Both the position numbers and the translations under genes were made by a program. DNA of 52,929 nt, taken from a virus. Each line of letters starts with the position of its first letter. The first letter of the stretch is position 1. Location: IMG/VR virus record IMGVR_UViG_3300046689_000296, positions 1-52,929 of that record; one strand, written 5' to 3'. Positions 7,281 to 15,148 of the stretch are shown one piece after another. The notes under the pieces are model-generated. The model did not search any database. It was not told the origin of the DNA and saw nothing but the letters and a program-made list of their open reading frames with translations.

Positions 7281-7910
7281 TTACTTCCTACTCCATCCCA
7301 AAGCCGCCGGCCGTCCATATCCTTGGTACTTGATCTTCAACCAATCTCGCGATCGGCCCCGCTGATACGTTGAGTCCATCCGCTTTGCCACCATGCCCTC
7401 AAGGTCAAGGCTCTGAGCCTGCCCAAAGACAAAATCTCCCGCACCCTGTATTCCACTTGCGTAAATCAGCGTTCGCGTGTCGTCGAACGAGTCTCGCAGG
7501 CGTTCCTTGCGCGCTAGCAGTGGCAGGGCTCGCAAGTCCTCACCGCCGATCGATAGCGCGTCGAACACGTAGAGTCTGGCCGGGTCCGATCTTGCCGCGG
7601 CGCGGACGTTCTTCGGCGTCTTCGTGACTGCACGCTGGCGAAGCCGCTCAAATGACGATCGGCCGGTGTCATCGTCGACGGTCAGTTCCGCATCCCATAC
7701 GAAGTCGCCAGACACGCTTTCGACCGCTTGCACGACCTCGGGAAACGATCCGTTGAATAGGTTTCCATTGCGACTCCAAAGCTTCACATCCTCGCCGGCT
7801 TTGACGATCAGGCATCGAAATCCATCGTACTTGAGTTCGAACAGCCAGTCAGGATCGGAGAACGGTCGCGGGTGGAGTGTGGCGAGCATCAAATCAGACG
7901 CGTCAATCAC
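7281..7910 (-). CDS. ATP-dependent DNA ligase, adenylation domain only
   Basis: About 209 residues (start GTG 7910 overlapping the upstream stop; ATG 7889 also possible). FELKYDGFR supplies the motif I lysine (about K27), with WSRNG, VWDAELTV, YVFDALS, LEGMVAKR and DWLKIKY as the later nucleotidyltransferase motifs, in the order seen in LigD-type ligases. The protein ends about 10 residues after motif V, so the C-terminal OB-fold domain is missing. It may seal nicks weakly, need a partner, or be a remnant. The frame is otherwise intact. Confidence 0.82.
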   Translation of the reverse strand: MIDASDLMLATLHPRPFSDPDWLFELKYDGFRCLIVKAGEDVKLWSRNGNLFNGSFPEVVQAVESVSGDFVWDAELTVDDDTGRSSFERLRQRAVTKTPKNVRAAARSDPARLYVFDALSIGGEDLRALPLLARKERLRDSFDDTRTLIYASGIQGAGDFVFGQAQSLDLEGMVAKRMDSTYQRGRSRDWLKIKYQGYGRPAALGWSRK

Positions 7911-8091
7911 GGTAGCGAGACGTCCAAGCCCACGCAAGCGCCAGCTTCGCCCAAGCATCGTCTTTCGGACAGCCGGTGACGTCGCAGAAATGGTCGAAGT
8001 CATCCGACACAGTGTGTCCATGCTCATTCCGTTTCTCGGGATCGGGCAGCACGACTTCTAGAATCGCTTCAGCGTTGCGGTACTCGAACAT
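7903..8091 (-). CDS. Hypothetical protein upstream of ligase
   Basis: 62 residues from ATG 8091, chosen for an ideal AAGGAGGTGA ribosome site 5-7 bp away. MFEYRNAEAILEVVLPDPEK opens an acidic, helix-rich protein. Its stop overlaps the proposed GTG of the ligase, so the two are probably coupled. No family recognised. Confidence 0.6.
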   Translation of the reverse strand: MFEYRNAEAILEVVLPDPEKRNEHGHTVSDDFDHFCDVTGCPKDDAWAKLALAWAWTSRYRD

Positions 8092-8095
8092 GGCG

Positions 8096-8308
8096 TCACC
8101 TCCTTGTCCGCTCACCAGCAGGAATCGGACCTTCGTCGTCGGCGCCTATGGCACGAACCCAATGGACACAACCGCGCTTAGGCATTGCCTGCACATACGG
8201 CCTTCCCTCATGCATGCAGAGGATGACCGAGCCACCCGCGCGCCACTCCGCGAAGTGCTCGCAGCCGATGCAGTGGCGATCCGTCTCCGGCGCATTGAAC
8301 AGACCCAT
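8096..8308 (-). CDS. Small Cys-rich hypothetical protein
   Basis: 70 residues. The Cys/His pattern HCIGCEHF...LCMHEGRPY...GCVHW suggests a small zinc site. First gene of the leftward unit that starts beside attP. A weak operator-like half-site (GATAC at 8342) lies 34 bp upstream of its start. Function unknown. Confidence 0.6.
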   Translation of the reverse strand: MGLFNAPETDRHCIGCEHFAEWRAGGSVILCMHEGRPYVQAMPKRGCVHWVRAIGADDEGPIPAGERTRR

Positions 8309-8401
8309 GTCGACTGATTCCGATTAACGCTTCATAGTAACGATACCACAGCGGGATTGCAAAGCAAATACAAATTCTGCGTTGGTATTGGTGCACTCGG
8401 T

Positions 8402-8645
8402 ATGTACCAAGGCATTCCGGCTGAAATCCCTAGCCAGCAATGGCTTCAGGCGCATTTACTGCGCCAACTGTACCAAGTTGGAAGCGAGAGGGATCGAGTG
8501 CGGAGCGATGCGCGCCCAATGATTCGAGCGGCGTGAAAGAGGGTGCCTTTAAACTTCAGAGAGCAGATACAATTAAGCCGGCAACGGGTGCCGGCTTGCA
8601 TGTTTTCCTGCTGTATTTGATGCGACTGTACCAAATTCGTACCAA
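8402..8645. repeat. Putative integrase arm-type sites, left arm
   Basis: Repeats of a TGTACCA core: TATGTACCAAGG at 8401, AACTGTACCAAG at 8466, and the pair GACTGTACCAA/TTCGTACCAAT at 8624-8645. They flank the tRNA-derived core on its left. Matching copies lie to the right (8783-8808). Confidence 0.6.
8575..8597. terminator. 9-bp-stem hairpin, possible terminator
   Basis: AAGCCGGCA-ACGGG-TGCCGGCTT is a perfect 9-bp stem. It is followed on the plus strand by GCATGTTTT, a poor U-tract, so termination is uncertain. Confidence 0.4.
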
Positions 8646-8677
8646 TCGCCTTGAGATCCTTATTCTATAAGGCCGCT

Positions 8678-8695
8678 TGGTGCCCAGGAGAGGAC
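8678..8695. other. attP: attP core (tRNA 3'-end identity)
   Basis: TGGTGCCCAGGAGAGGAC. Its reverse complement reads exactly as a tRNA 3' end: two T-loop bases, T-stem CCTCT, acceptor strand CCTGGGC, discriminator A and CCA. It lies 142 bp before the integrase start and no other part of a tRNA is present. Integration into the 3' end of a host tRNA gene is the common strategy of tyrosine integrases. Confidence 0.8.
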
Positions 8696-8709
8696 GCTAA
8701 TCCGGTATC
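8693..8709. promoter_or_regulatory. Degenerate operator-like site next to attP core
   Basis: GACGCTAATCCGGTATC: right arm perfect, left arm with two mismatches, and the spacer almost identical to the 3387 site (TAATCCG versus TAATGCG). It overlaps the end of the attP core by 3 bp. Confidence 0.55.
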
Positions 8710-8746
8710 CGTTCGCCCCGAAACCCTGATGTAACCGTGATTTACG

Positions 8747-8763
8747 GATACTGTCATGGTATC
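8747..8763. promoter_or_regulatory. Operator-like palindrome upstream of integrase
   Basis: GATACTGTCATGGTATC, perfect arms, 75 bp before the integrase start. TATCAT at 8760-8765 could be a rightward -10. Confidence 0.8.
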
Positions 8764-8782
8764 ATTTGGTCAATTTAAGAGT

Positions 8783-8808
8783 GCGACTGTACCAGAACAT
8801 GTACCAGG
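8783..8808. repeat. Putative integrase arm-type sites, right arm
   Basis: GCGACTGTACCA and CATGTACCAGG, two copies of the TGTACCA core. The 12-mer GCGACTGTACCA also occurs at 8623 in the left arm. Confidence 0.6.
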
Positions 8809-8837
8809 TCGGTCGCCATACCAAAAGGAACCGAAAC

Positions 8838-9848
8838 GTGGCGACATACCAGAAACGCGGCGAGAGCTGGCGCGCAATCGTGCGCAAAGCTGGACACAAA
8901 CCGATCAGCGCGTCATTCAACACGAAACCGGAGGCGGTGGCGTGGGCGACGGCGACAGAGGCAAAACTGAACGAAGGCGGTCAGGTGGTCGACGACAACA
9001 CTGTCACCCTGCCAACCGTTGCCAGACTGCTGACCCGCTATGCGCTCGAGGTTAGCCCGACCAAGCGGGGCGAGCGGTGGGAGGTGATGCGACTCGAAAT
9101 GCTGGCGCGAAACTTCCCGGTGTTCCAGAAGCCGCTTTCTAGGTTCTCGCCGCAAGACGTCGCCGACTGGCGCGATGATCGGTTGCGCGTCGTTTCTGCG
9201 TCATCGGTCAATCGTGAACTTAACCTGATCTCGGCTGTTTTCACGACTTCGATCAAAGAATGGCGCATGCCGCTCAAGGAAAACCCGGTGCATCTGATCC
9301 GCCGGCCAAAAAGCGCGCGCCCGCGTAAGCGCCGGGTCGACAATACCGAAGTGCAGACGATCTGCAACGCGCTCGGTTGGGATATGAAAGCCACGCCGGA
9401 AATCTCAAAGCATCTGATCGCGTGGTCGTTCGCATTTGCCGTCGAGACAGCCATGCGCCGCGGCGAGATCCTGAACATCAGGCATCGCGACGTGAACATC
9501 GCAGAGCGCTATATCCATCTGCCACAGACCAAGAATGACGACGCGCGCAATGTGCCGCTGTCGTCGCGCGCGGTCGATCTGCTGTCGTTGCTCGCAAAGG
9601 GAAAGCCGGACGACCATCTGGTGCCGGTGAATGCTGGATCGTTCGACACGCTTTTCCGCGAGGCGAAAAAAAAGGTCGGCTTGACCGACCTACATTTTCA
9701 CGACTCACGCCGCGAAGCCGCGACGCGCATGTCTAAGTTGCTGCCGAACGTTTTAGAACTGTCGGCGGTGACAGGGCACAAGACCCTGAAGATGCTGCAA
9801 ATCTACTATGAGCCGAAGGCGACGGACATCGCCGCCAAGCTCGGCTAA
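8838..9848 (+). CDS. int: Tyrosine-family site-specific integrase
   Basis: 336 residues from GTG 8838, chosen for AAAAGGAA upstream and because MATYQKRGESWRAIVRKAG is the usual start of the Arm-binding domain. The core-binding domain spans about residues 60-150. The catalytic set is visible: Arg in ETAMRRGEIL, His-x-x-Arg in HDSRREAATR, His in VTGHKTLKML and the nucleophile Tyr in QIYY. It catalyses attP-attB recombination. Adjacent features are the tRNA-derived attP core (8678-8695), arm-site repeats and a convergent excisionase-like gene whose stop overlaps by 4 bp. Confidence 0.93.
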   Translation: MATYQKRGESWRAIVRKAGHKPISASFNTKPEAVAWATATEAKLNEGGQVVDDNTVTLPTVARLLTRYALEVSPTKRGERWEVMRLEMLARNFPVFQKPLSRFSPQDVADWRDDRLRVVSASSVNRELNLISAVFTTSIKEWRMPLKENPVHLIRRPKSARPRKRRVDNTEVQTICNALGWDMKATPEISKHLIAWSFAFAVETAMRRGEILNIRHRDVNIAERYIHLPQTKNDDARNVPLSSRAVDLLSLLAKGKPDDHLVPVNAGSFDTLFREAKKKVGLTDLHFHDSRREAATRMSKLLPNVLELSAVTGHKTLKMLQIYYEPKATDIAAKLG

Positions 9849-10072
9849 ACCACGGTGGGCGTCCTGCGCGGGCGCCCACGTTGCGCGGGCGCTGCCTGCG
9901 TGCTCTGCGCTATCACCCAATCCCTCACCACTGACGGAACCCAACGCGGCCGGCCAAGACCCGCGACGCGCGGCGGCAGGCTGGCCGGCTTCTTCGTGAC
10001 CATCGTTGCCACAGATGCCGGGCTGTAGCCTAAAAACTTAGCCAATTCCTTGTGCGTCCAGAGTTCTTCCAT
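9845..10072 (-). CDS. Excisionase-like HTH DNA-binding protein
   Basis: 75 residues from ATG 10072 (AGGGGAA upstream). MEELWTHKELAKFLGYSPAS is the start of a winged/MerR-like HTH used by AlpA/Xis-type recombination directionality factors. GRPRWVPSVVRDWV completes the wing. The basic tail (QRGRPRR) fits DNA binding. It is the last gene of the long leftward early unit and faces the integrase, so the two can be expressed oppositely in lysogeny and induction. Confidence 0.75.
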   Translation of the reverse strand: MEELWTHKELAKFLGYSPASVATMVTKKPASLPPRVAGLGRPRWVPSVVRDWVIAQSTQAAPAQRGRPRRTPTVV

Positions 10073-10073
10073 T

Positions 10074-10289
10074 CTAATTCCCCTGCTTTCCTGGTATGTT
10101 GCAAAGGTCGATCTCATCGGGCTTTAGATAAAGGAATGGAAAATATCTAATGCGGCCTTCCGGGTTATCTAGCTTTACCATGACGATTCCATGGTCCATC
10201 GTGCAGAGCACGGTGCACGCCTCGCCCTCCATCCATGGCCGATGCTTGACCGTAACTCGATCACCGGGACAAAATTTTCTATCGCTCAT
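10074..10289 (-). CDS. Hypothetical protein with KOW/SH3-like fold
   Basis: 71 residues. CPGDRVTVKHRPWMEGEACTV and GIVMVKLDNPEGRIRYFP read like a small beta-barrel (KOW/SH3-type) domain. It starts 2 bp upstream of the excisionase-like start and overlaps the upstream gene by 4 bp. Function unknown. Confidence 0.6.
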   Translation of the reverse strand: MSDRKFCPGDRVTVKHRPWMEGEACTVLCTMDHGIVMVKLDNPEGRIRYFPFLYLKPDEIDLCNIPGKQGN

Positions 10290-10831
10290 GTAGCAAGCCT
10301 CGGTCGGGAGTCAATCTGTGTTGCGGGACCAGCATTGATTGAAAATCGCTCTGTCGCCTGGCCGCGCTTGATTTGAACTGCCCTGCCAGCGTGAAGGCGC
10401 CGCGTATATTCAGCGCAGGCCCGCACATACTGACGCCGGCTAACGGTGTCGACCAGTTGCTCGAACAGTCCTATGCCGCCATTCATGGCTTGCAGCTCGT
10501 CGCCGGTCAGCACGAAGCGGCCGATCTCCTGGAAGCGCTCGCATACCGCGATCATCGCGTTTTGCATGGCATACAGCGGCTCGAGCCCGACATTGCGGTT
10601 GCCGGCCGTCTCACAGAGCACGATCGCAATATTGCCCGTGACGACAAGCGTGTCCCATTCGTTCTTAGTGCCAGTGCCGCGGGATAGGGCAAGCGCGGCC
10701 ATATGAACGCTTGTCAGCACCTCCAATTTTTCCTCGCCTTGCATCGGCTCGTCTGCGTTGAATAGCGTCGACACGATGTCTTTGGGCGCCACTAACTTGC
10801 GGGCCTTGCGCGGTTTGCGGTTGCTTGGCAT
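10286..10831 (-). CDS. Conserved phage hypothetical protein
   Basis: 181 residues. A basic N-terminus (MPSNRKPRKARKL) is followed by a helix-rich domain (TSVHMAALALSRGTGTKNEW, ...YAMQNAMIAVCERFQEIGR) and a basic tail. No catalytic motif seen. The ribosome site is GGAAAG. Its start is 1 bp from a possible 19-codon ORF. Confidence 0.6.
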   Translation of the reverse strand: MPSNRKPRKARKLVAPKDIVSTLFNADEPMQGEEKLEVLTSVHMAALALSRGTGTKNEWDTLVVTGNIAIVLCETAGNRNVGLEPLYAMQNAMIAVCERFQEIGRFVLTGDELQAMNGGIGLFEQLVDTVSRRQYVRACAEYTRRLHAGRAVQIKRGQATERFSINAGPATQIDSRPRLAT

Positions 10832-10832
10832 A

Positions 10833-10892
10833 TCACACTTTCCAGTTTGCGCGGGTCAACTCGATGACCCGCTTTGCTGCTGCTTCAATCAC
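10833..10892 (-). CDS. Possible 19-aa peptide ORF
   Basis: GTG start at 10892 with AAAAGGAA 8 bp upstream, giving a helical basic peptide (IEAAAKRVIELTRANWKV). It exactly fills the space between two genes. Too short for certainty. Confidence 0.3.
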   Translation of the reverse strand: MIEAAAKRVIELTRANWKV

Positions 10893-10896
10893 TTGC

Positions 10897-11151
10897 TTAT
10901 TCCTTTTGAGACAGGGCGTGGATAGCGCGATACAATGCCGACGCACAGGCTTCTGCTCCGTCTGACTTGCCTTCCATGTAGGTCGGGCTATCGCTAGTCC
11001 GGCGGCGTTTGTTGTAGTCCGTGCTGAGTTCGTCGCACGCCTTGGCCGCTTGCTCCAGCGCCGAGCGGTGGATTTCCCGGGCGAGTGCAAGTCCGCTGTA
11101 TGGCCCTACGCCGTACTTTGCGGCAATCGCAATCAGATCCTCGTCAGTCAT
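10897..11151 (-). CDS. Hypothetical protein
   Basis: 84 residues from ATG 11151; its start overlaps the upstream stop by 8 bp. MTDEDLIAIAAKYGVGPYSG opens a helical protein with ALEQAAKACDEL, a module common in small phage early proteins where the text ...A.EIHR.ALE.A... recurs. No function assigned. Confidence 0.6.
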   Translation of the reverse strand: MTDEDLIAIAAKYGVGPYSGLALAREIHRSALEQAAKACDELSTDYNKRRRTSDSPTYMEGKSDGAEACASALYRAIHALSQKE

Positions 11152-11848
11152 CCTTCTCTCCCGCTTTCTGTGACAGGGCGGCGATAGTGTCATTTATCGC
11201 TTGAGAAGCCGCCGACCGAAATGTTGCATGCGGCTTCAGGGCCTCGCATTGAGAATGGACGCGTTCCGCAATGTCCCACTTTTGCTTCGCCGTTAGGTCG
11301 CCACGAGCGTCGAGACGTGATTTGTGGAACGCCAGTGCGTAGTCGCGCATCTGATCCATCGTGTACAGCGCATCAGACGACTTCTCAAGAGCGGCGGTGG
11401 GAGCGGTGTAGACGACGCGCATTTCGTGCTTACCTTCAGAGGCACGCATCTCGGCCCATTCTTTTGTTGTGTCGACCCACGGCCGTCCTGCTGAACGAGT
11501 CTCCCGAAGCTGATAGATCGCCACCGCCTCTTTCCCTGCTGCCGCGAGTAGAGCGTCGCGCTCGGACTCAAGGGCGGTTATCTTAGATACCATCGCGGTA
11601 TAATCGCGGTCGCTGAATTTAGCGCCATGCAAACGATCAAGAGACGCTTGCAGTTCATCTCCGGTTGTGATCAGCATGGCGATGGCTTCATTGGAAGCAG
11701 CGACACGCGCTTCGAGTTCCGCGATCCTCGCGGCTTGCTGCTCGATCAGGTTTGCGGCATCGATCATCGGCTGCGAGCTTTGAAGATCGTCGCCGGCTTC
11801 CCATACCGCCACGTCGCGCCGGATTCGCTTAATCAGGTCTTCAACCAT
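11144..11848 (-). CDS. Hypothetical coiled-coil phage protein
   Basis: 234 residues from ATG 11848 (GGAGACAAATA upstream). Residues about 20-110 form a coiled coil (LIEQQAARIAELEARVAAS, ITALESERDALLAAAGKEA), followed by a mixed region with VYTAPTAALEKSSDALYTMDQ. Such leucine-repeat proteins are common, unassigned phage early genes. An almost perfect operator-like palindrome lies within it at 11586-11602. Confidence 0.6.
   Translation of the reverse strand: MVEDLIKRIRRDVAVWEAGDDLQSSQPMIDAANLIEQQAARIAELEARVAASNEAIAMLITTGDELQASLDRLHGAKFSDRDYTAMVSKITALESERDALLAAAGKEAVAIYQLRETRSAGRPWVDTTKEWAEMRASEGKHEMRVVYTAPTAALEKSSDALYTMDQMRDYALAFHKSRLDARGDLTAKQKWDIAERVHSQCEALKPHATFRSAASQAINDTIAALSQKAGEKDD
11586..11602. 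promoter_or_regulatory. Operator-like palindrome inside CDS
   Basis: GATACCATCGCGGTATA matches the dispersed operator at 9 of 10 arm positions and lies in the middle of an early gene with no obvious promoter. It could be a transcriptional road-block. Confidence 0.5.
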
Positions 11849-12086
11849 TATTTGTCTCCGTGGCGAGGGCGCGTATAGCTCTTGCGATGGCTTGGCCGGC
11901 GAGATTCGGCACGGTGCCGTCGTTATCCCAAATGCGAGCCGCTTCCTCAAGCGCCGAGCGGCGGGATGCCTGCCAGATGGCCCAGTACGTATTTGCGTCC
12001 TCGTCTGGATATGGCGTTTCGTGCGAATCTTCTGGAAGTTCAGCGAGCGCCTTTATCGCCGCCTCGAATTGTTCGCGCTCACTCAT
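11841..12086 (-). CDS. Hypothetical protein
   Basis: 81 residues from ATG 12086 (GGAGGGAAAC). [20 protein letters not shown] and TYWAIWQASRRSALEEAARI follow the pattern of small phage proteins with a W-x-A-[SR]-R motif after an acidic region. It overlaps both neighbours by 8 bp. Confidence 0.6.
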   Translation of the reverse strand: MSEREQFEAAIKALAELPEDSHETPYPDEDANTYWAIWQASRRSALEEAARIWDNDGTVPNLAGQAIARAIRALATETNNG

Positions 12087-13134
12087 GTTTCCCTCCGCTT
12101 GCTGGTTGCGCGGCGGCAACTCCTGCTCGATACCCCGCGCCAAAGCCGCGCTTGTTGTATGGGCAGTAGTCCGGTGCCTTCTCCCATACGGAATAGGCGT
12201 CTTCCGCCGATTGCGCAGTCAGCGCTGGCTGCGTTGCCGTCGATTGCGTGGACGCGGCGCGGACATTTGCCTCCACTGCCCGCGCAAACTTGGAAATGGT
12301 CGGATTAAGCGGGCAATCGAAGATTTGAGCACTCAGGCGCGCGAGCACGCTCACGTCGAGTTGCGCCCGCTCGTCCTGCTCGGCAGATTGCGCGGGCTGT
12401 TGCTCGGTTGCATACGCTGCACATGGTCCTTCGTGGCCTTTATCGCGCGTGCAGTACCATCCTTCTGGCGGCAAGTCGCATTGCGCCTTTCTTCCGGCGC
12501 GTATGAGTCCCGCGCATATCTTCGCGGCGCTCCGAAATAGTGAATTACGGCTTTGCTCCATGACTTCCTCGCACATAGTCGCGTTCGATTCACGCATCCA
12601 TGCGCACGCCGCACGCCAAGCCTTTTCCGTAATCGCGTTATTCCAGAAGCCGGAAGTCTTGAACCATGCTTCGAATGCTTGAATCTCACCCGCCACCGGC
12701 TCCGCTGCCACCTTTTCGGCGGTGAGAGCGGCGCGGGCTTGCATAATTCCAGCTTCCCAGCCCTTGCGGAACGTGAATTGATCCGCGTGTTCGGGGAACT
12801 CGAAATTTCGGCGGAATGCTTCCTCAAACGCTTCCCGCTCCCCAATCGCCCCATTGGCGCTGGCATTCTCGCCCGATAGAGTGAACAGGTGCCGGACGGC
12901 ATGTGTCACAGGACAAGCCTCGTTATGTGTGCCGCCTGTATCCACGCCACACGTACAGTCAGGCATTGCCCCATTGGCGGCGTCCTCACCGATAGGCTGA
13001 GCGTGGGCAGCGGCGCGTGCTTCGAGATCCTTGACGCGGGCGCGCAGCATTTCTATCTCGTCAGCGGCAATGTTCATCATCAAGCCATCGAACATTCGCA
13101 GCGTCGGAACGATGTCATTATTCGGATCGATCAT
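12079..13134 (-). CDS. Multi-module hypothetical phage protein
   Basis: 351 residues. In order: a helical N-terminus ([20 protein letters not shown]), a Cys/His segment ([10 protein letters not shown]...HNEACP), two copies of a FE.W...W.A...R-type helical module ([20 protein letters not shown] and [20 protein letters not shown]) and a Cys pair ([12 protein letters not shown]). The linkers [10 protein letters not shown] and ALTAEKVA recur in the 25621-26424 protein through 20- to 32-nt DNA repeats. It appears to be a mosaic of small modules. No enzymatic motif seen. The start overlaps the upstream stop as ATGA. Confidence 0.6.
   Translation of the reverse strand: MIDPNNDIVPTLRMFDGLMMNIAADEIEMLRARVKDLEARAAAHAQPIGEDAANGAMPDCTCGVDTGGTHNEACPVTHAVRHLFTLSGENASANGAIGEREAFEEAFRRNFEFPEHADQFTFRKGWEAGIMQARAALTAEKVAAEPVAGEIQAFEAWFKTSGFWNNAITEKAWRAACAWMRESNATMCEEVMEQSRNSLFRSAAKICAGLIRAGRKAQCDLPPEGWYCTRDKGHEGPCAAYATEQQPAQSAEQDERAQLDVSVLARLSAQIFDCPLNPTISKFARAVEANVRAASTQSTATQPALTAQSAEDAYSVWEKAPDYCPYNKRGFGAGYRAGVAAAQPASGGKHE
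12824..12855. repeat. 32-nt intragenomic repeat, copy A
   Basis: Identical to 26159-26190. It encodes the linker around [10 protein letters not shown] in two otherwise different early proteins. Confidence 0.85.
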
Positions 13135-14051
13135 TTCTTATCTCCCAAGCCGATAGGGCAAGGCGATACAGGGCAGTGCGCACAATAGCGGTGTGGCGCT
13201 GCATGAGGGCAGTCCCGAGCGTCCCTCGTCACTGCCTCGTCTGCTTGCTCATCGGCGCGCGGAAGGGGATATACGAGACTAAGTGCGCGCAGTTCGAACG
13301 CCGGGTTGCTGCTCAGTTCATTGGCATCCGCATGCGTGATGTTCGTCCAAAACGGCGAACCCACGTCTTTAACGCGGAGCTGCCATTGCTCGACGGCCTG
13401 CGGAGCGTCTGCTTGCTCGGCGTCACCGCACGATTGCGCGGGAGCGGTGGAAGCAGCGAGCACTTCGCGTGCGTATGCTGCCGCTGCTTTGCGAACGCCG
13501 TAGAGACCGCTCTGGCTCGCCATCAGTTCTAGTTGATCGTCCGTCAGCGGTACAGGACAGGCAGGCTTGCTTGCAAGCAGGGCGCGGAGTGCCGCTTTCT
13601 CCTGCTCCGCCGTTTCCAGCATTCCGCCTGAATCGAACGGGCCGCCGACAAGCGACCATGCCGACGCAAACACTTGCGCCTGCTCCATGATTGAATCGAT
13701 CTGTTGGTCAGTCATAGCCTCTCCAGCGATCTTTGTAGTGGTGGTATTCATGTCGGGATTTGGTTCGATGCCTGTCCCGTCGCACCGTACGCATCGACCC
13801 GGCGCGCAGTCATTGTCGCCACAACCTTTGCACTGGTAACACGGAACCGATCCGGCCTTTGAAGGAGGGGATTTACGGGCTTGCCATTCGTCAACCGTAA
13901 AGCCAAATTCGATCGTGCAAAGCGAGCAGTCTTGATTGCTGCACCATGCATACGTCACTGATTCGCACGGCGAAAATCCGTTGTCACTTTTGGCTTCTGA
14001 TCCGCAGAACGGGCACGGCTTAAGCTTCACTGCGTCTGTATCGGTATTCAT
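13131..14051 (-). CDS. Lar-like zinc-ribbon protein fused to a second module
   Basis: 306 residues. Residues 1-60 ([11 protein letters not shown]...AWCSNQDC...FTVDEWQAR) match the Lar/restriction-alleviation zinc-ribbon type. A DnaJ-like Cys cluster follows ([13 protein letters not shown]...RCVRCDGTG). From residue 101 a new segment begins ([20 protein letters not shown]) and the C-terminus carries [14 protein letters not shown]. The 15-bp sequence around the first start codon is repeated exactly 300 bp downstream at the second module start, which suggests an in-frame fusion of two genes. AAGGAACCCGAC precedes ATG 14051. Restriction alleviation is known for Lar; activity here is inferred. Confidence 0.65.
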   Translation of the reverse strand: MNTDTDAVKLKPCPFCGSEAKSDNGFSPCESVTYAWCSNQDCSLCTIEFGFTVDEWQARKSPPSKAGSVPCYQCKGCGDNDCAPGRCVRCDGTGIEPNPDMNTTTTKIAGEAMTDQQIDSIMEQAQVFASAWSLVGGPFDSGGMLETAEQEKAALRALLASKPACPVPLTDDQLELMASQSGLYGVRKAAAAYAREVLAASTAPAQSCGDAEQADAPQAVEQWQLRVKDVGSPFWTNITHADANELSSNPAFELRALSLVYPLPRADEQADEAVTRDARDCPHAAPHRYCAHCPVSPCPIGLGDKK

Positions 14052-14072
14052 GTCGGGTTCCTTGCGGGTGAG

Positions 14073-14666
14073 TCAGGCGGCGACTGGTGTTTGAATACGG
14101 CAGCGTCGCGCCAGCTCGACAAGCCATTTCGCCAACTCAACCGGCGTGTGCTCGCGCATGGAGTCGGGAATTTCGGGCCGTGAGCGGCGCTCTATCCCTT
14201 TTCGATGCAAGCTGGAGGCGACAACGTATTCAGCTTTGCCCAGCTTCATCGGCATCGCAGGCACGTCCGCCGGCGAGCAGCCGACGATATAAAGCAGCGT
14301 TGATTTCTCTGCCAGATGCCCAAACCAGTGTTGATGAATCGGTAGCGTCCAGCCACCAAACTCGTCAGGCGCGCCAATCATTCCGAGCTGCTGGTCCTGC
14401 CAAAGTCGCGACGCTGACGGGTGCTCCAGAACGCCGCCGAACTCGCGGATCTGTGCGACGGCCCAGCGGGCCAAGTCTTTTTCGTCAGGCCGCGGCTTTG
14501 CCATATGAGCGAGTCTTCCCCAAGCGCGGCAAGGCGGATGTGCAACGATGGGCGAGCCGCCAGGCCAGTTGCGGGCGTCGCGGTCTATGTCCCACACGTC
14601 GCAACCCGGTAACGTCTTGTAGACGCTGTCCTTGCGCGCGAACAGGACTGCAACGGTTGAACTCAT
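14073..14666 (-). CDS. Phage-conserved protein with HPPCRAWG motif
   Basis: 197 residues. AVLFARKDSVYKTLPGCDVW, then SPIVAHPPCRAWGRLAHM, GGVLEHPSASRLW and a C-terminal HRKGIERRSRPEIP...M.E.TP..LA. The Pro-Cys motif after a hydrophobic strand and the later GxLEHP segment resemble the layout of cytosine-C5 methyltransferase-fold proteins, but a complete set of MTase motifs is not visible. It is the first gene of a leftward unit after a leftward terminator at 14697. No operator copy is seen before it. Confidence 0.5.
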   Translation of the reverse strand: MSSTVAVLFARKDSVYKTLPGCDVWDIDRDARNWPGGSPIVAHPPCRAWGRLAHMAKPRPDEKDLARWAVAQIREFGGVLEHPSASRLWQDQQLGMIGAPDEFGGWTLPIHQHWFGHLAEKSTLLYIVGCSPADVPAMPMKLGKAEYVVASSLHRKGIERRSRPEIPDSMREHTPVELAKWLVELARRCRIQTPVAA

Positions 14667-14696
14667 ATTCCCTCGCCGGCATAGCCGAACAGTTGT

Positions 14697-14723
14697 AAAA
14701 AACGGGCGCTGACCGAGCCGCCC
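14697..14723 (-). terminator. Leftward intrinsic terminator
   Basis: Minus strand: GGGCG-GCTCGGTCAG-CGCCC followed by GTTTTTT. It ends the short unit carrying the 14762-15097 gene. Confidence 0.65.
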
Positions 14724-14761
14724 TAAGCACGCCGCGCTGTCTGCGCGGTTCGGGGTAAGCG

Positions 14762-15097
14762 TTATGCTGCCGCCGCGCTTGCGACCGGCTTGCGCGTGAT
14801 CGCTGGAATGCTGCCGATGCGAATGCTCACCTGGTCGTGGTTATCGCGCGCAAGGATGGCTGCGGTTGCCGCGATCAGGTTGTGCGTCAGTTGACTTGTC
14901 GGCGTGATAGAGCGCAGGTATGCGTCTGTTGCCTGAGCGAGCGCGCGGGCAAGTTGGTCTTGTTTCACCGTGCGGGTTCCGATGTGGCGCTTTGAGGCAG
15001 CCGCCCGGCGCGCAGTGACTGAGCACGCGCTTACACGAGCGGCCATGTTGGCGTTCGCTGGCGAGCGTAATAATGCTGAGAATTTCGTGTAGAGCAT
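14762..15097 (-). CDS. Basic hypothetical protein, single-gene operator-controlled unit
   Basis: 111 residues from ATG 15097, preceded by AAAAAGGAACGGAAACC. Ala/Arg-rich with ARVSACSVTARRAAASKRHI and LAQATDAYLRSITPTSQLTH; pI looks high. It is transcribed alone: an operator-promoter lies 52 bp upstream and a terminator downstream. No family recognised. Confidence 0.6.
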   Translation of the reverse strand: MLYTKFSALLRSPANANMAARVSACSVTARRAAASKRHIGTRTVKQDQLARALAQATDAYLRSITPTSQLTHNLIAATAAILARDNHDQVSIRIGSIPAITRKPVASAAAA

Positions 15098-15148
15098 GGT
15101 TTCCGTTCCTTTTTGTTGGTTTTGATCAAGTGCTGCTATGTGCGTAAC

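Larger units (their letters stand above)
8309..8837. other. Non-coding attP region
   Basis: No convincing gene lies in these 529 bp. The stretch holds five TGTACCA/CGTACCA repeats, a 9-bp-stem hairpin, the tRNA-derived core and two operator-like palindromes. This is the expected content of an integrase attP with regulatory sites. Confidence 0.75.

Noticed and set aside
8440-8670. 76-codon rightward frame in the attP region
   Set aside because: No ribosome site, crosses the hairpin and arm repeats, and has no recognisable protein features.
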